DNA from: Moraxella oculi
GTDB taxonomy: Bacteria; Pseudomonadota; Gammaproteobacteria; Pseudomonadales; Moraxellaceae
Direction: 5' to 3'
NCBI RefSeq assembly: GCF_023336735.1
Contig: NZ_JAMBAQ010000004.1
Span: forward strand, 1-64,000
Length of the DNA stretch: 64,000 bases
Below the pieces are notes generated by a model, which saw only the letters and a list, made by a program, of their open reading frames with translations, did not search any database and had not been told where the DNA came from. A program made the position numbers and the translations under genes. This document shows, in pieces, positions 48,017 to 57,538 of the stretch. How positions within the stretch are numbered: position 1 is the stretch's first letter; each line of letters begins with the position of its first letter.

Positions 48017-48949
48017 ATGACCGTACTAGTCTATGCAGAACATGACAATAAAGAACTAAAAAATGCAACACTATCCGCCGTTACTGCCGCTGCCCAAATT
48101 AGTGATGACATTCATGTATTGGTGGCAGGCTTTAATGCTCAAAATGTCGCAGATGCAGCATCTCAAGTGTCTGGCGTGAGTAAAGTATTGCTTGCTGATA
48201 ATGTCGCTTTTACCAATCAGCTGGCTGAAAATGTGGCACCACTTGTTAAGGATTTGTCTGGAGAATACAGTCATATCATCGCCCCTGCAACCACCACAGG
48301 TAAAAACTTTTTACCACGCGTGGCGGCATTGCTAGATGTCAGCATGATATCAGACATCGTTGCTGTGATCAGTACCAATACTTTTGACCGTCCTATCTAT
48401 GCAGGCAATGCCATACAGACCGTTCAAACAAGTGAGGATAAGATCATTCTAAGTGTGCGTACCACCGCATTTGATGCAGCGGCGGCAACTGGTGGCAATG
48501 CAAGTATCGAGAATGTGTCCCTGGGCGGCGATGCTGGTAAATCGGTGTTCATCAAAGAAGAGCTTGCTAAATCAGATCGTCCTGAATTGACTTCGGCCGA
48601 TGTCGTTGTCTCTGGTGGTCGTGCGTTGGCCAGTGGTGAGAATTTTTCTAAGTACATAGAGCCATTGGCTGATAAGTTGGGTGCTGCGGTTGGTGCCAGT
48701 CGTGCTGCGGTAGATGCAGGTTTTGTGCCAAATGACATGCAAGTAGGTCAAACAGGCAAGATCGTCGCACCGAATCTTTATATTGCTGCTGGTATTTCTG
48801 GTGCCATTCAGCATCTGGCAGGCATGAAAGATTCTAAAGTCATCGTGGCAATCAATAACGATCCAGATGCACCGATTGCTCAAGTGGCAGATTATTTCCT
48901 AGAAGCGGACATCTTCACGGCATTGCCAGAGCTGACTACAAAACTATGA
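48017..48949 (+). CDS. etfA: Electron transfer flavoprotein alpha subunit
   Basis: The 310-residue alpha subunit holds FAD in its C-terminal domain. The signature there is [20 protein letters not shown] (~255-274), followed by [13 protein letters not shown]. An upstream FAD contact segment, [13 protein letters not shown], is present. AAAGGA precedes the ATG. It pairs with etfB directly upstream. The organism therefore has an ETF-linked dehydrogenase route, fitting the hydrolase of acyl-CoA metabolism at 44.8 kb. Confidence 0.98.
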   Translation: MTVLVYAEHDNKELKNATLSAVTAAAQISDDIHVLVAGFNAQNVADAASQVSGVSKVLLADNVAFTNQLAENVAPLVKDLSGEYSHIIAPATTTGKNFLPRVAALLDVSMISDIVAVISTNTFDRPIYAGNAIQTVQTSEDKIILSVRTTAFDAAAATGGNASIENVSLGGDAGKSVFIKEELAKSDRPELTSADVVVSGGRALASGENFSKYIEPLADKLGAAVGASRAAVDAGFVPNDMQVGQTGKIVAPNLYIAAGISGAIQHLAGMKDSKVIVAINNDPDAPIAQVADYFLEADIFTALPELTTKL

Positions 48950-48969
48950 TGGACCTTGAGCATCTGAAT

Positions 48970-48999
48970 AAAAATCCCCATGGCTCAATGGGGATTTTG
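48970..48999. terminator. Bidirectional terminator between etfA and the phosphoesterase gene
   Basis: AAAATCCCCAT (48971-48981) pairs with ATGGGGATTTT (48988-48998) between convergent genes. Confidence 0.85.
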
Positions 49000-49005
49000 T
49001 TTAAC

Positions 49006-49866
49006 CTAACCGTTGGGAATGGTTAAGAATACCAATTCTGGGCGATTAAATATTCTGGGTATGAAGCGTGTGGATTCTTTGGCCAGTCCACGACTGACGA
49101 TCAGTTGAGTGTGATGGCTGTGTGATTGTTGATTATCAAAATGGTAGCTACCACCGGCATATTTTGGAAATAGTCCTTGATCTGGAGCAAACAGTCCATT
49201 GAGTATGTAGGGGATACGCCATTGACCGCCGTGTGCATGCCCACTGACGACAAAGTCGAAAGGGTATTGTAGATAATCATTAATGTACTCTGGTCGGTGA
49301 GTCAGTAGGATATTAATGTGATCTGAGTTGGCAAGATTTCCAACGGTGCGTAAGTCTTGGTTGAATTTATCGATAAAAACAGGATCGGATACGCCATGAA
49401 TGTGAATGTTGCTGGGTTTGCCATCAATCGATAAGGCAGTGCTTTCACCGTGTAAAATTGTAATGCCGTAACTTTTGATTTTATTTTCTATGTTGGCATA
49501 GTCAGCGGCAGGCAGATACAGTTCATGATTGCCATTGACATAGTACACATTTGGCGTAATTTTGGTAAGTTGGCGAAGCAGTATGTCCGTATGCGTCGGC
49601 GGTAAATCATCATCATAAATGTCGCCACCCAATAAAATGACATCAGGGCGACGATTCTTTAAAGGGTTGATGATTTCTTTTTGTTCATCGCCATAAAAAC
49701 AACTGTGCAGGTCGGTGATGATGGCTATGGTAATTTCATGTTGGCTGTTGACATGGCTGGCAGTGTAGTCTTGCTTGATGAGTCTGTCATCAATGGCGAT
49801 GAGTGTGATGGCGGTCAATGCCGCTAAGATGGCGGCGGTTACTAAAATTTTAGATGCATGCTTCAT
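49006..49866 (-). CDS. Membrane-anchored metallophosphoesterase (YkuE-like)
   Basis: The start is ATG 49866 (286 residues), which overlaps the stop codon of the upstream methyltransferase gene in ATGA; a TTG extension is unlikely. An N-terminal hydrophobic helix (~7-25) anchors or exports it. The calcineurin-like metal motifs are present: DLHSCF (Asp-His, ~53), GGDIYDD (~79), NGNHELY (~100), and later a His in LLTHRPEY and the GHAHGGQWRIP block (~213). Proteins of this type (YkuE, YaeI) hydrolyse phosphoesters at the envelope; substrate is unknown. Confidence 0.88.
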   Translation of the reverse strand: MKHASKILVTAAILAALTAITLIAIDDRLIKQDYTASHVNSQHEITIAIITDLHSCFYGDEQKEIINPLKNRRPDVILLGGDIYDDDLPPTHTDILLRQLTKITPNVYYVNGNHELYLPAADYANIENKIKSYGITILHGESTALSIDGKPSNIHIHGVSDPVFIDKFNQDLRTVGNLANSDHINILLTHRPEYINDYLQYPFDFVVSGHAHGGQWRIPYILNGLFAPDQGLFPKYAGGSYHFDNQQSHSHHTQLIVSRGLAKESTRFIPRIFNRPELVFLTIPNG

Positions 49867-50660
49867 GATAAACAACTCAAACTTTCATTAAATTGACGCT
49901 GACGCAACATTTCATAAAAACATATTGAGCCTGCCACCCCGACATTCAGGCTTTCTTGACCATTTGGCTGGGGTAGGGCGATGGGCGTGGCGTTTTGTAA
50001 AAAAACATCAGACACCCCCTGTCCTTCATGCCCCAATACCCAAGCGATGTGCGATGTCAAATCGTGATTGTAGATGACTTTGTTGGTATGACTGCTGGTG
50101 GCGTATAAAGGAGTCTTGACTTGACTTAAGATGTCATTAATACTGATGTGTTCGTAGATGTCTAAGGCGAAGTTTGCTCCCATGCCAGCACGCAAGCACT
50201 TAGGTGACCAAAGGTGGGCGGTATGTGGTGTGGTGATGATGGTCGTGATGCCGACAGCTGAGGCGGTGCGTAGCAGTGTGCCAATATTACCAGCATCTTG
50301 TAGGCCGTCTAAAATCAAGCAATCGCCAGTAATGATGCCGAGTGTGGGAGTGGGAGTGCGAATGATTGCCATGATGTCCACGCCATCACCCAAGGTTCGG
50401 ATCTGTTTGTAGAGGGTGTCAGTAGCGACAATGATGTCTGTTTTGTTGATGTGTTGAATCAAAGTAATGACCTCATCATTGTGCAATGCGGTGTCAGAGA
50501 CGATGACTTTGTCGACCGCCAGCCCCTGTTTTAGATAGGCATCTAACAGATGTACGCCTTCTAAGACTGTCTGACCGTTCTTTTTGCGGTGGCGGTGATT
50601 GATGAGTAAGGTTGCGGCGTGTTTGATGATGGGGTTTTTGAGGGAGGTGATTGGATTCAT
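49863..50660 (-). CDS. SpoU/TrmH-family RNA methyltransferase
   Basis: The 265-residue SPOUT methyltransferase has the three SpoU blocks: LDGLQDAGNIGTLLRTASAVG (~135-155, key Asn-Gly and Arg), WVLGHEGQGVSD (~215-226) and IALPQPNGQESLNVGVAGSICFYE (~233-256). It probably 2'-O-methylates rRNA or tRNA. The N-terminal ~100 residues resemble the substrate-binding part of RlmB/TsnR-like proteins. It is translationally coupled to the phosphoesterase gene. The exact target nucleotide cannot be read. Confidence 0.88.
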   Translation of the reverse strand: MNPITSLKNPIIKHAATLLINHRHRKKNGQTVLEGVHLLDAYLKQGLAVDKVIVSDTALHNDEVITLIQHINKTDIIVATDTLYKQIRTLGDGVDIMAIIRTPTPTLGIITGDCLILDGLQDAGNIGTLLRTASAVGITTIITTPHTAHLWSPKCLRAGMGANFALDIYEHISINDILSQVKTPLYATSSHTNKVIYNHDLTSHIAWVLGHEGQGVSDVFLQNATPIALPQPNGQESLNVGVAGSICFYEMLRQRQFNESLSCLS

Positions 50661-50862
50661 GGATGGCTTGATGTTGTCATTTTAAGTGTTGATGTTTGGC
50701 ATTGGTTATGATGTAAAAAACCATATTAATGATGGTCTCATCTTGGGTTTTGCTGGTTTTGACCATCAAGACAAGACCATTATGTCGGTAGCGGCGATGT
50801 TATCAGAGAGTGGAACCGACCATCAGCGGTCATCATGCCACCCATCCTGCGATGTCGGCGAG

Positions 50863-51873
50863 TTAGATTTTTTCACCGTTTGCCAAAATTCCTGCTTGAT
50901 CATGCAGTGACTTGATGTACTCCACTTCTTGTTTTGCACCTAATACCACTGGGATACGCTGATGAATGCCAGCAGGCTCAATATCCATGATGCGCTGTAC
51001 GCCATCTGTGCTGGCACCACCTGCTTGCTCAATGATGAAGCTCATCGGATTGGCTTCGTACATGAGGCGGAGTTTGCCTGCCTTGCCTGCAATCTTGGTG
51101 TCAAATGGATACATGAATACTCCGCCACGCACCAAAATACGATGCACATCAGCAATCATCGCCGCCACCCATCGCATGTTGTAATCTTTATTGCGTACAC
51201 CAGTATCCCCTTGTGTCAATTCCTCAATGTATTGGGCTAGGGGGGCTAGCCAATAGCGACGATTGGAGGCATTAATGGCGTACTCTGCGGTTTGTTGGCT
51301 GATGGTGATTCGTTCATTAATCAAAACATATTGTCTGGAGGCTGGATCGAGGCTAAACATGGCCACGCCCGCCCCAAAAGTCAATGCCAGCATGGTAGAG
51401 GTGCCATAGATGAAATAGCCAGAAGCCAGTTGGTGTTTGCCTGCTTGCAAGAAGTCAGTTTCAGTAGCGACTTGACCTTGATGATGATAAGGCAATATGG
51501 AGAAAATCGTACCAACGGTCATGTTGATGTCAATGTTTGATGAGCCGTCAAGTGGGTCGAAAGTAACCAACAGTGTGCCGTCTTGATTGGCAGGACTGAT
51601 GTCGTCGAGTTCTTCTGAGGCAACTGCCGCACAGTTTGAGTTTTGAGTTAGGGCGTTTAATAACAGATCGTTAGAGATGACATCGAGTTTTTTTTGTGTT
51701 TCGCCTTGGATGTTTTGACCACCTGCCTCACCGTGGATACCAGCCAGTACGCCTTTATTGAGTAAGTCTCTGATTGCAATGCTTGAATCAGCAAGTGTCA
51801 TCACGGTACTGGCGATCTCTGGTGAGGTGTGCTCTTTTAGATATTGGTCTAGATTTTGAGCAAAAATGGTCAT
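50863..51873 (-). CDS. fbp: Fructose-1,6-bisphosphatase, class I
   Basis: This gluconeogenic enzyme removes the 1-phosphate from fructose-1,6-bisphosphate. The 336 residues (E. coli 332) show the metal-binding acidic motif [11 protein letters not shown] (~106-116), upstream AVASEELDD, and the substrate site [18 protein letters not shown] (~270-287). It stands alone. In the 202-base gap after its stop codon a weak ACCAT/ATGGT hairpin with TTTTTT (minus strand, ~50714-50736) may be its terminator. The organism probably lives on organic acids, which fits a need for gluconeogenesis. Confidence 0.98.
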   Translation of the reverse strand: MTIFAQNLDQYLKEHTSPEIASTVMTLADSSIAIRDLLNKGVLAGIHGEAGGQNIQGETQKKLDVISNDLLLNALTQNSNCAAVASEELDDISPANQDGTLLVTFDPLDGSSNIDINMTVGTIFSILPYHHQGQVATETDFLQAGKHQLASGYFIYGTSTMLALTFGAGVAMFSLDPASRQYVLINERITISQQTAEYAINASNRRYWLAPLAQYIEELTQGDTGVRNKDYNMRWVAAMIADVHRILVRGGVFMYPFDTKIAGKAGKLRLMYEANPMSFIIEQAGGASTDGVQRIMDIEPAGIHQRIPVVLGAKQEVEYIKSLHDQAGILANGEKI

Positions 51874-52152
51874 GTCATGTCCTTTGTTAACAAGATGATT
51901 GGTTGATGATTGGTGTGGCTTATTTTAACATGATTTTTAAGAGATTTGTCCGATATGGTCATTGTTTGTACGAAAAAATCAAGCGTCAGTAATTTTATTG
52001 TGGGGTGTTGGGTGGTCATGACATGGATTGGGTAGTTGGTGTTGGTGGTGTTTCTGATGCGTGTAACCAGGCTTAGATATTTTACTTTTCAAACATGGGT
52101 GAAGTTGGTAGAATGTGGTTGCAAATTTTAATTTTATATAACAGGAAGCACC

Positions 52153-53175
52153 ATGAATGACATTGACACTCGCACTAGGCTACATCAGTCTTTGGCTCAT
52201 CCTCAGCTGACTTCTGATGGGGGTATTCGACACTTTATTTGTGTGGAGGGGCTGTCTTGTGTTCAGCTGGAATGTATTCTTGATAAGGCGATGGGGTATT
52301 TTGATGCCCATGGTCGATTGGTCAATACCGACGAGCTGGCTGGTAAGACAGTGATGAATTTGTTTTTTGAAAACTCCACCCGCACCCGTACGACTTTTGA
52401 AGCAGCACAAAAACGACTTGGGGCAAATGTTCTTAATCTTGACATTGCCAAATCTTCCACCAATAAAGGGGAGACTTTGCGTGATACGCTATGGAATCTT
52501 GAAGCGATGAGTGCTGATATGTTTGTGGTTCGCCACTCATCAAGTGGGGCGGCTCATTTTATGGCGACCGAAGTTACACCAAATGTTGCCATCATCAATG
52601 CAGGCGATGGTTGGCATGCACACCCAACTCAAGCCATGCTAGACATGCTGACCATTCATCGTGAGTTGTGTGTCAAATACGGAAAATCCTTTGATGAGTT
52701 GTCGGTGGCGATCATTGGCGACATTAAGCATAGCCGTGTCGCACGCTCGGATATTTGTGCATTGCAGACTTTGGGTGTCAAGGATTTGCGAGTCATTGCG
52801 CCTAAGACTTTATTGCCAAAGGGTATTAAGCGTTATGGGGTCAGTGTGTTTGAAAATATGGAGCAGGGCTTGGCTGGCGTAGATGTCATCATTGGATTAC
52901 GCATTCAAAATGAACGCATCGGTTCACCTTTATTGCCATCAACCAATGAATATTTTAAAAATTATGGTATCACAGAGTCCCGTGTCAAGCTTGCCAAGCC
53001 AAATGCCTTAGTCATGCATCCAGGCCCGATGAATCGTGGGGTGGAGATAGCCTCTGGTGTGGCAGATGGTCATCAATCGGTCATCTTAAAACAAGTGAAT
53101 AATGGCATTGCTGTGCGTATGGCGGTCATGGCGATGGCGATGCAAGGTCAGGATAAGGCGAAGGGTCTGATTTAG
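52153..53175 (+). CDS. pyrB: Aspartate carbamoyltransferase, catalytic subunit
   Basis: The enzyme joins carbamoyl phosphate and aspartate, the committing step of pyrimidine synthesis. The 340 residues carry the carbamoyl-phosphate site [13 protein letters not shown] (~72-84), HPTQAMLDM (~157-165) and a C-terminal [11 protein letters not shown]. It is followed, 154 bases later, by a dihydroorotase-like gene lacking metal ligands, as in Pseudomonas, where such a subunit is needed to hold the PyrB dodecamer. No pyrI regulatory gene is present. AGGAAG precedes the ATG. Confidence 0.98.
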   Translation: MNDIDTRTRLHQSLAHPQLTSDGGIRHFICVEGLSCVQLECILDKAMGYFDAHGRLVNTDELAGKTVMNLFFENSTRTRTTFEAAQKRLGANVLNLDIAKSSTNKGETLRDTLWNLEAMSADMFVVRHSSSGAAHFMATEVTPNVAIINAGDGWHAHPTQAMLDMLTIHRELCVKYGKSFDELSVAIIGDIKHSRVARSDICALQTLGVKDLRVIAPKTLLPKGIKRYGVSVFENMEQGLAGVDVIIGLRIQNERIGSPLLPSTNEYFKNYGITESRVKLAKPNALVMHPGPMNRGVEIASGVADGHQSVILKQVNNGIAVRMAVMAMAMQGQDKAKGLI

Positions 53176-53284
53176 GGTAAAGGTCGGTGATCTAAGAACA
53201 GTAATGCCACACAAACCAAAGCTCTTAGGCTAACAGACACATGGTTGGGGGCTTTATGGTGATGACTAAGACATCAAGCTGTGA

Positions 53285-53315
53285 TTGACAATCATATCGC
53301 TTAAATACGGATAAT
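53285..53315 (+). promoter_or_regulatory. Possible own promoter of the dihydroorotase-like gene
   Basis: A perfect TTGACA (53285-53290) lies 19 bases before GATAAT (53310-53315), in the gap after pyrB. It suggests partial independence from pyrB transcription. Confidence 0.45.
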
Positions 53316-53329
53316 CAAAGAGAGAAACA

Positions 53330-54484
53330 ATGAAAAATTTACTCCCTCACAATTGGCAACAGCCAAACCTAGATGGTGTTCATACTGATGGTAAATGGCT
53401 CATTCCGCCCATCGTGGATTTGTGCGCACGCCTGCGTGAGCCAGGTCATCAGTCTCATGGCAATCTGGCAAGTGAAGGCAGGGCGGCAAGAGAAAATGGC
53501 ATTTTGCATATTGTATTGCCGCCAGACACCAATCCAGTATTGGAAAATGGCTCGCTTTTTAAGGGATTGCGTGAAAAAGCCTACCATGATGGTGGTGTGC
53601 ATTTACACATTTTAGGTGCTCTTACTTTAGGACTTGAGGGTAAGCAGCCAGCCAATTTGGCAGGGTTGAAGCAAGGTGGGGTCGTTGGGGTAACGAATAC
53701 CGCCCGTGGGTTCGATTCTGATTTGGTGATGTTGCGTACCTTGGAATATGCTGCCAATTTTGGACTTAAGGTATTTTTTTATCCGAATGAACCAAGCCTA
53801 TCAACAGGCGTGGCACATGATGGCTACATCGCTTCTTTTCATGGATTGGAGGGCATTCCTTGGCTGGCAGAGACCATTGCCTTATCCAAGCAGTTATTGA
53901 TGGTGGAGGAGACTGGGGTTATTGCTCATTTTAGTCAGATTACTTGCCGCACTTCGGTTGAGCTGATCAGATGGGCAAAACAGCGTGGTCTGCCAATCAC
54001 TTGTGATGTTGCCATGCACCAGCTGCATCTGACCGATGACGATTTGGAAGGCTATAATACCAACGCTTTCGTTTATCCACCACTTCGCTCCAACACCGAC
54101 CAGCAAGCATTGATTGCAGGTTTGCAAGATGGTACGATTGATGCCATTTGTTCCCATCATGAGCCATTGTCGGCGAATGCCAAACAAGCGCCTTTTGGCG
54201 AATGCGTTGCAGGCATCAGCAATTTTGATACTTTTGTGTCTTTGGGTTGTCAGTTGGTGGCTGATGGCATGTTAAGTGCTGAGCAGTTGATTGATAAAAT
54301 TTGCCTAAAACCTGCCAAGATTGCAGGCATTCAAGCATATCAAAATATTGGTGGGGCGGTCTTGGTTGATCCGAATCTTTCATGGCAAGTTGGTCAAGAT
54401 GCCATGCTGTCAAATGGCAAAAACACACCTTTTTTAGAAAAGCGATTGACTGGCAAAGTGATTGCGACTTTCTTTAATGAATGA
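53330..54484 (+). CDS. Dihydroorotase-like, non-catalytic ATCase partner (PyrC'/PyrX)
   Basis: The 384-residue protein is homologous to class I dihydroorotase but lacks the metal site. The usual DxHVHLREPG box reads VDLCARLREPG (~29-39), so both His ligands are gone. The later catalytic DHAPH box reads ICSHHEPL (~283-290), lacking the catalytic Asp. In Pseudomonas such a protein is required for ATCase assembly without being a dihydroorotase. It follows pyrB on the same strand. An active dihydroorotase (pyrC) must lie elsewhere. AGAGAG precedes the ATG. Confidence 0.9.
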   Translation: MKNLLPHNWQQPNLDGVHTDGKWLIPPIVDLCARLREPGHQSHGNLASEGRAARENGILHIVLPPDTNPVLENGSLFKGLREKAYHDGGVHLHILGALTLGLEGKQPANLAGLKQGGVVGVTNTARGFDSDLVMLRTLEYAANFGLKVFFYPNEPSLSTGVAHDGYIASFHGLEGIPWLAETIALSKQLLMVEETGVIAHFSQITCRTSVELIRWAKQRGLPITCDVAMHQLHLTDDDLEGYNTNAFVYPPLRSNTDQQALIAGLQDGTIDAICSHHEPLSANAKQAPFGECVAGISNFDTFVSLGCQLVADGMLSAEQLIDKICLKPAKIAGIQAYQNIGGAVLVDPNLSWQVGQDAMLSNGKNTPFLEKRLTGKVIATFFNE

Positions 54485-54547
54485 ACATGTTAATCACTCA
54501 TGTCAACAAATCACCATCAAGCATGATGATTGTTGGTAATGGGTAAG

Positions 54548-54591
54548 TCAATAACAAATCGCCAAACATTTGTTTGGCGATTTGTTATTGA
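54548..54591. terminator. 44-base perfect palindrome, bidirectional terminator between pyrC' and the YihY gene
   Basis: Positions 54548-54568 and 54571-54591 are exact inverted repeats of 21 bases with a 2-base centre. The core GCCAAACA/TGTTTGGC is flanked by A/T-rich arms that supply a T tract for either strand. Confidence 0.85.
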
Positions 54592-54599
54592 GAAGCTGA

Positions 54600-56099
54600 T
54601 CATTTCAGACCGTGCTTGACATCGTTGACAGTTTTTTTACCCTGACTAAATAAATGATAAGCCTTTTTGAGTAGGCGTATGACTTTAGTAAGACGACTCT
54701 CGGTCAACATTGCCTTACCAGCAGGTACGATGAATACTTCACCATTTTCGTCAATTTCACGGCGTGTGCCATGATTAAAGCCATCAACATCACTTTTTGC
54801 ATCCGCATCTGCATCTGTGATATGTACAATCTCTTCTTTTTGTCGAAGCGGAGCGCTATCAAACAATTGAGCCAAACGCATGTTCAGTTCGTCTTTGGCG
54901 GTGCGTTCAATCTTAGTTAAGTTGTGATAAAGCTCAATGAACCAAGGATCGTAATCCGCTGCTTTTAGAGCATCAAGCTCTTCTTTAATGGGTAATGGAT
55001 ACGGCAGTGTTTTATAAAATTGCCAAAGGCTGATGCTGTTTAGGTCGGTTTTTAGGACATAGTCATCATCTTTGGTGCGTGTGATGAGTTCGCTTTCAAC
55101 AAGCTGATCAATATATAAGCTCCACTTAGGCAATTCCCTACGACCTAGTATTTCACGCAATTCATGTTCGCTGACTGTTTTGGATTCTTGGTAGCGTTTG
55201 TAAGCCAAATTGAGCATGTCAAGCAAGCTGAGTAATGGGTGGCGTACAGGCACTTCCTTATTATCAAAGATGGTAAGCGTGTAGCTGATTTCCACACCCA
55301 GTAAAATGATGTTCCACGATAGGTATATCCAAAGCAAGAATATTGGTAATGCGGCAAATGCACCGTAGATGGCTTCATAACTGGTAAAGTTGCTCATCAC
55401 TGTACCAAAAATGGTACGCAAGATCTCAAACAGCAGTGCAGAGACGATGCCAGCAATGACGGCATTTTTGATGGGTACTTGTACTTTTGGAATGAACCAA
55501 TACATGCCAATAAAGCCTGCAATGGTAATGCACATGGAGACCAAATAAGCCCAAATGGACCAGTCAATACCATAGCCACCGATTTGACGATTGAGAAAAT
55601 CTAAGCTTTGCATGGCACTGGATGCACCAAATGCCACGCCAAGAACGACAGGTCCTAAGGTAATTAACGCCCAATAACGAATGATGCTTGCAGTGCCGCC
55701 AGAACGCTCTTTGACACGCCAAATCTTATTGAATGCTGTCTCAATGGTAACCAAGGTCATGATGGTGGTGATGAATAAGCCGATCACACCGACAATACCC
55801 AGATTGCTGGATTTTTCAGCGAAACTGTCAAAATAGTGTCCAAGCTGTGCTCCTGATGATGGCAGTAGGTTATTGTAAATCAGTGTTTGCATCTGTTCAC
55901 GCATGCCTGACAAGGCAGGCACGCTAGAAAATACCACCAACATCACTGTTAAAATTGGCACCAGTGATAATAAGGTGGTGTAGGTAAGGCTGGCGGCTTT
56001 TTGTTGGCAGTCGTCTTCTATAAAATGACGCACCAAAAGACGCAGATACATGAACCAGCCGTGATGGGCAAAGGGTAATTTATTTAAAAAACTCATCAT
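54600..56099 (-). CDS. YihY-family inner membrane protein with long cytoplasmic tail
   Basis: The 499-residue protein has a YihY/BrkB domain of six helices (~35-285), including DDCQQKAASLTYTTLLSLVP (~29-48) and LPIFLLWIYLSWNIILLG. The C-terminal ~210 residues are soluble. They include a winged-helix-like segment (HELREILGRRELPKWSLYIDQL, given as motif) as in the longer pseudomonad-type YihY proteins, and end with a charged tail. The older name ribonuclease BN is wrong for this family. Function is unknown. Its promoter abuts an 11-base T tract. Confidence 0.9.
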   Translation of the reverse strand: MMSFLNKLPFAHHGWFMYLRLLVRHFIEDDCQQKAASLTYTTLLSLVPILTVMLVVFSSVPALSGMREQMQTLIYNNLLPSSGAQLGHYFDSFAEKSSNLGIVGVIGLFITTIMTLVTIETAFNKIWRVKERSGGTASIIRYWALITLGPVVLGVAFGASSAMQSLDFLNRQIGGYGIDWSIWAYLVSMCITIAGFIGMYWFIPKVQVPIKNAVIAGIVSALLFEILRTIFGTVMSNFTSYEAIYGAFAALPIFLLWIYLSWNIILLGVEISYTLTIFDNKEVPVRHPLLSLLDMLNLAYKRYQESKTVSEHELREILGRRELPKWSLYIDQLVESELITRTKDDDYVLKTDLNSISLWQFYKTLPYPLPIKEELDALKAADYDPWFIELYHNLTKIERTAKDELNMRLAQLFDSAPLRQKEEIVHITDADADAKSDVDGFNHGTRREIDENGEVFIVPAGKAMLTESRLTKVIRLLKKAYHLFSQGKKTVNDVKHGLK

Positions 56100-56135
56100 A
56101 CTCTTTAAGTGTTAATTCAATAATCAAAAAAAAAA

Positions 56136-56164
56136 ATATTAAGATTTATCAGCCAAATCTTCAA
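56136..56164 (-). promoter_or_regulatory. Promoter of the YihY gene next to a T11 tract
   Basis: On the minus strand TTGAAG (56164-56159) and TAATAT (56141-56136) are 17 bases apart. Eleven consecutive T residues (56136-56126 on that strand, sharing the last T) follow at once, so the transcription start would fall in or just after the tract. Confidence 0.6.
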
Positions 56165-56404
56165 GTTGATAGTGTAGCAAATATCACACATTTTTAAAGG
56201 TTTTTTGGAGAAATATTACAAAATTCATCAATAATACCGATGTTTCAAATGTTTGTTTAAAACATACAAGCTCATGATGATTCACACCTAGTCAGCCATA
56301 CATCATGCCAATACTCATCTTCTGACGACAAAAATCCTTAGGGTGAAAGCTGGATTTTCATTAAAGACTGTCTGATCATGCGATGATGGTTGGCGTAATT
56401 TTAT
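56165..56404. other. Gene-free part of the gap between the YihY gene and wrbA
   Basis: The whole divergent gap is 372 bases. Apart from the two promoters I see no ORF, repeat or terminator here. Confidence 0.4.
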
Positions 56405-56434
56405 TTGGCAATGGTTGGCATATGTGGGTATAAT
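56405..56434 (+). promoter_or_regulatory. Promoter for wrbA
   Basis: TTGGCA (56405-56410) and TATAAT (56429-56434) are 18 bases apart, with a leader of about 30 bases. Confidence 0.75.
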
Positions 56435-56471
56435 GACATGAATATTAAAGACAATCCGAAGGAGTATGACC

Positions 56472-57074
56472 ATGACCAACCCTTACATTCTTGTCTTATA
56501 TGATACTGGACAGGGTCGCACCAAAGAGCTTGCTTATGCGATTGCTGAAGGCGTGATGAATGTGGGCGTAACAGTAAAAATTCGCTGTGTTCCGAAAGTC
56601 TCAGCTGTCAGTGAGCAAGTGAGTCCAAGCATTCCCGAACAAGGTGATACCTATTGTACTGCTGATGAGCTGTCTGGTTGCATGGGGTTGGCGTTGGGCA
56701 GTCCTACACATTTTGGCAATATGTCAGGTTCGATGAAATATTTTTGGGATAATACGGTTTCGCAGTGGCTTTCGGGCAGTCTGCAAGGAAAGCCTGCATC
56801 GGTGTTCACCAGTACTGGTACCATGCATGGTGGCAATGAGGCAACTTTGCTTAGCATGATGCTCCCATTGTTGCACCATGGCATGATCATGGTTGGGTTG
56901 TCTTATGAGTATGGTGAGCTAAGTCGTACGGTTCGTGGTGGTACGCCTTATGGGGTGAGTAGCGTGGTTGGCACATCGCATGAGCTTGCCATGACAGCAG
57001 ATGAGCGTATTTTGGCTATTCATCAAGGTGAGCGACTTGCGATCATTGCTAAAAAATTGTCCAGTCATCACTAA
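56472..57074 (+). CDS. wrbA: WrbA-type NAD(P)H:quinone oxidoreductase (flavodoxin family)
   Basis: The start is ATG 56472 (200 residues), seven bases after AAGGAG; ATG 56466 is too close to that site. The flavodoxin fold is shown by the FMN phosphate loop DTGQGRTKELAYAI (~10-23), GSPTHFGNMSGSMKYFWD (~75-92) and the STGTMHGGNEATLLSM block (~114-129) typical of WrbA. It reduces quinones by two electrons, limiting oxidative stress. It is followed by a DUF2069 gene 27 bases downstream, a pairing common in pseudomonads and Acinetobacter. Confidence 0.92.
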   Translation: MTNPYILVLYDTGQGRTKELAYAIAEGVMNVGVTVKIRCVPKVSAVSEQVSPSIPEQGDTYCTADELSGCMGLALGSPTHFGNMSGSMKYFWDNTVSQWLSGSLQGKPASVFTSTGTMHGGNEATLLSMMLPLLHHGMIMVGLSYEYGELSRTVRGGTPYGVSSVVGTSHELAMTADERILAIHQGERLAIIAKKLSSHH

Positions 57075-57101
57075 ATCAATCAAATAAAGACCGTTTTTTT
57101 T

Positions 57102-57518
57102 ATGAAAAAATCACCCATTCATAAGCCCACCAAGCCCATTCATCAGCGTCTCATCAAATGTTGGTGGCTGTGGCTGATGTTGGTATTGGTGGGCCACCCC
57201 TTGGCATTGATGACAACGACGCAGGCATCAGGAATGATGGCTGTGATGATGAAACTCATCATTCTCGCCCCTGCACTTGCATTGACACCTGCGGTAATGC
57301 GTGGCAATCAGCCAGCCAAACTCATATATTTGAGCATCATCACACTCACATACTTAGGCGTGTCAGGCGTGATGGCCTTGATTCGCTACTATGAGCTTGC
57401 ACCGATGGCAGTTTGGCTGATGTATGTGTTGGAGTTGTTATTGCTATGCGTGATTAATCATCATCTGTTCATCTTATTAAGGCGATTGCCACCCATGCAC
57501 AAGCAGGTCAAATCTTGA
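57102..57518 (+). CDS. DUF2069 small membrane protein
   Basis: The 138-residue protein has a basic N-terminus and four membrane helices (~22-38, ~48-65, ~72-92 and ~100-128). The pattern, including the helix LMLVLVGHPLAL and the final short basic tail, fits DUF2069. It is 27 bases after wrbA and presumably in one operon. No ribosome site of note precedes the ATG. The biochemical role is not known. Confidence 0.85.
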   Translation: MKKSPIHKPTKPIHQRLIKCWWLWLMLVLVGHPLALMTTTQASGMMAVMMKLIILAPALALTPAVMRGNQPAKLIYLSIITLTYLGVSGVMALIRYYELAPMAVWLMYVLELLLLCVINHHLFILLRRLPPMHKQVKS

Positions 57519-57538
57519 CAAACTCAAATGAAACATGG

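Noticed and set aside
50686-50910. A 74-residue plus-strand frame between the SpoU methyltransferase gene and fbp
   Set aside because: It overlaps the 3' end of fbp and lacks a ribosome site. The gap is better explained as a terminator region.
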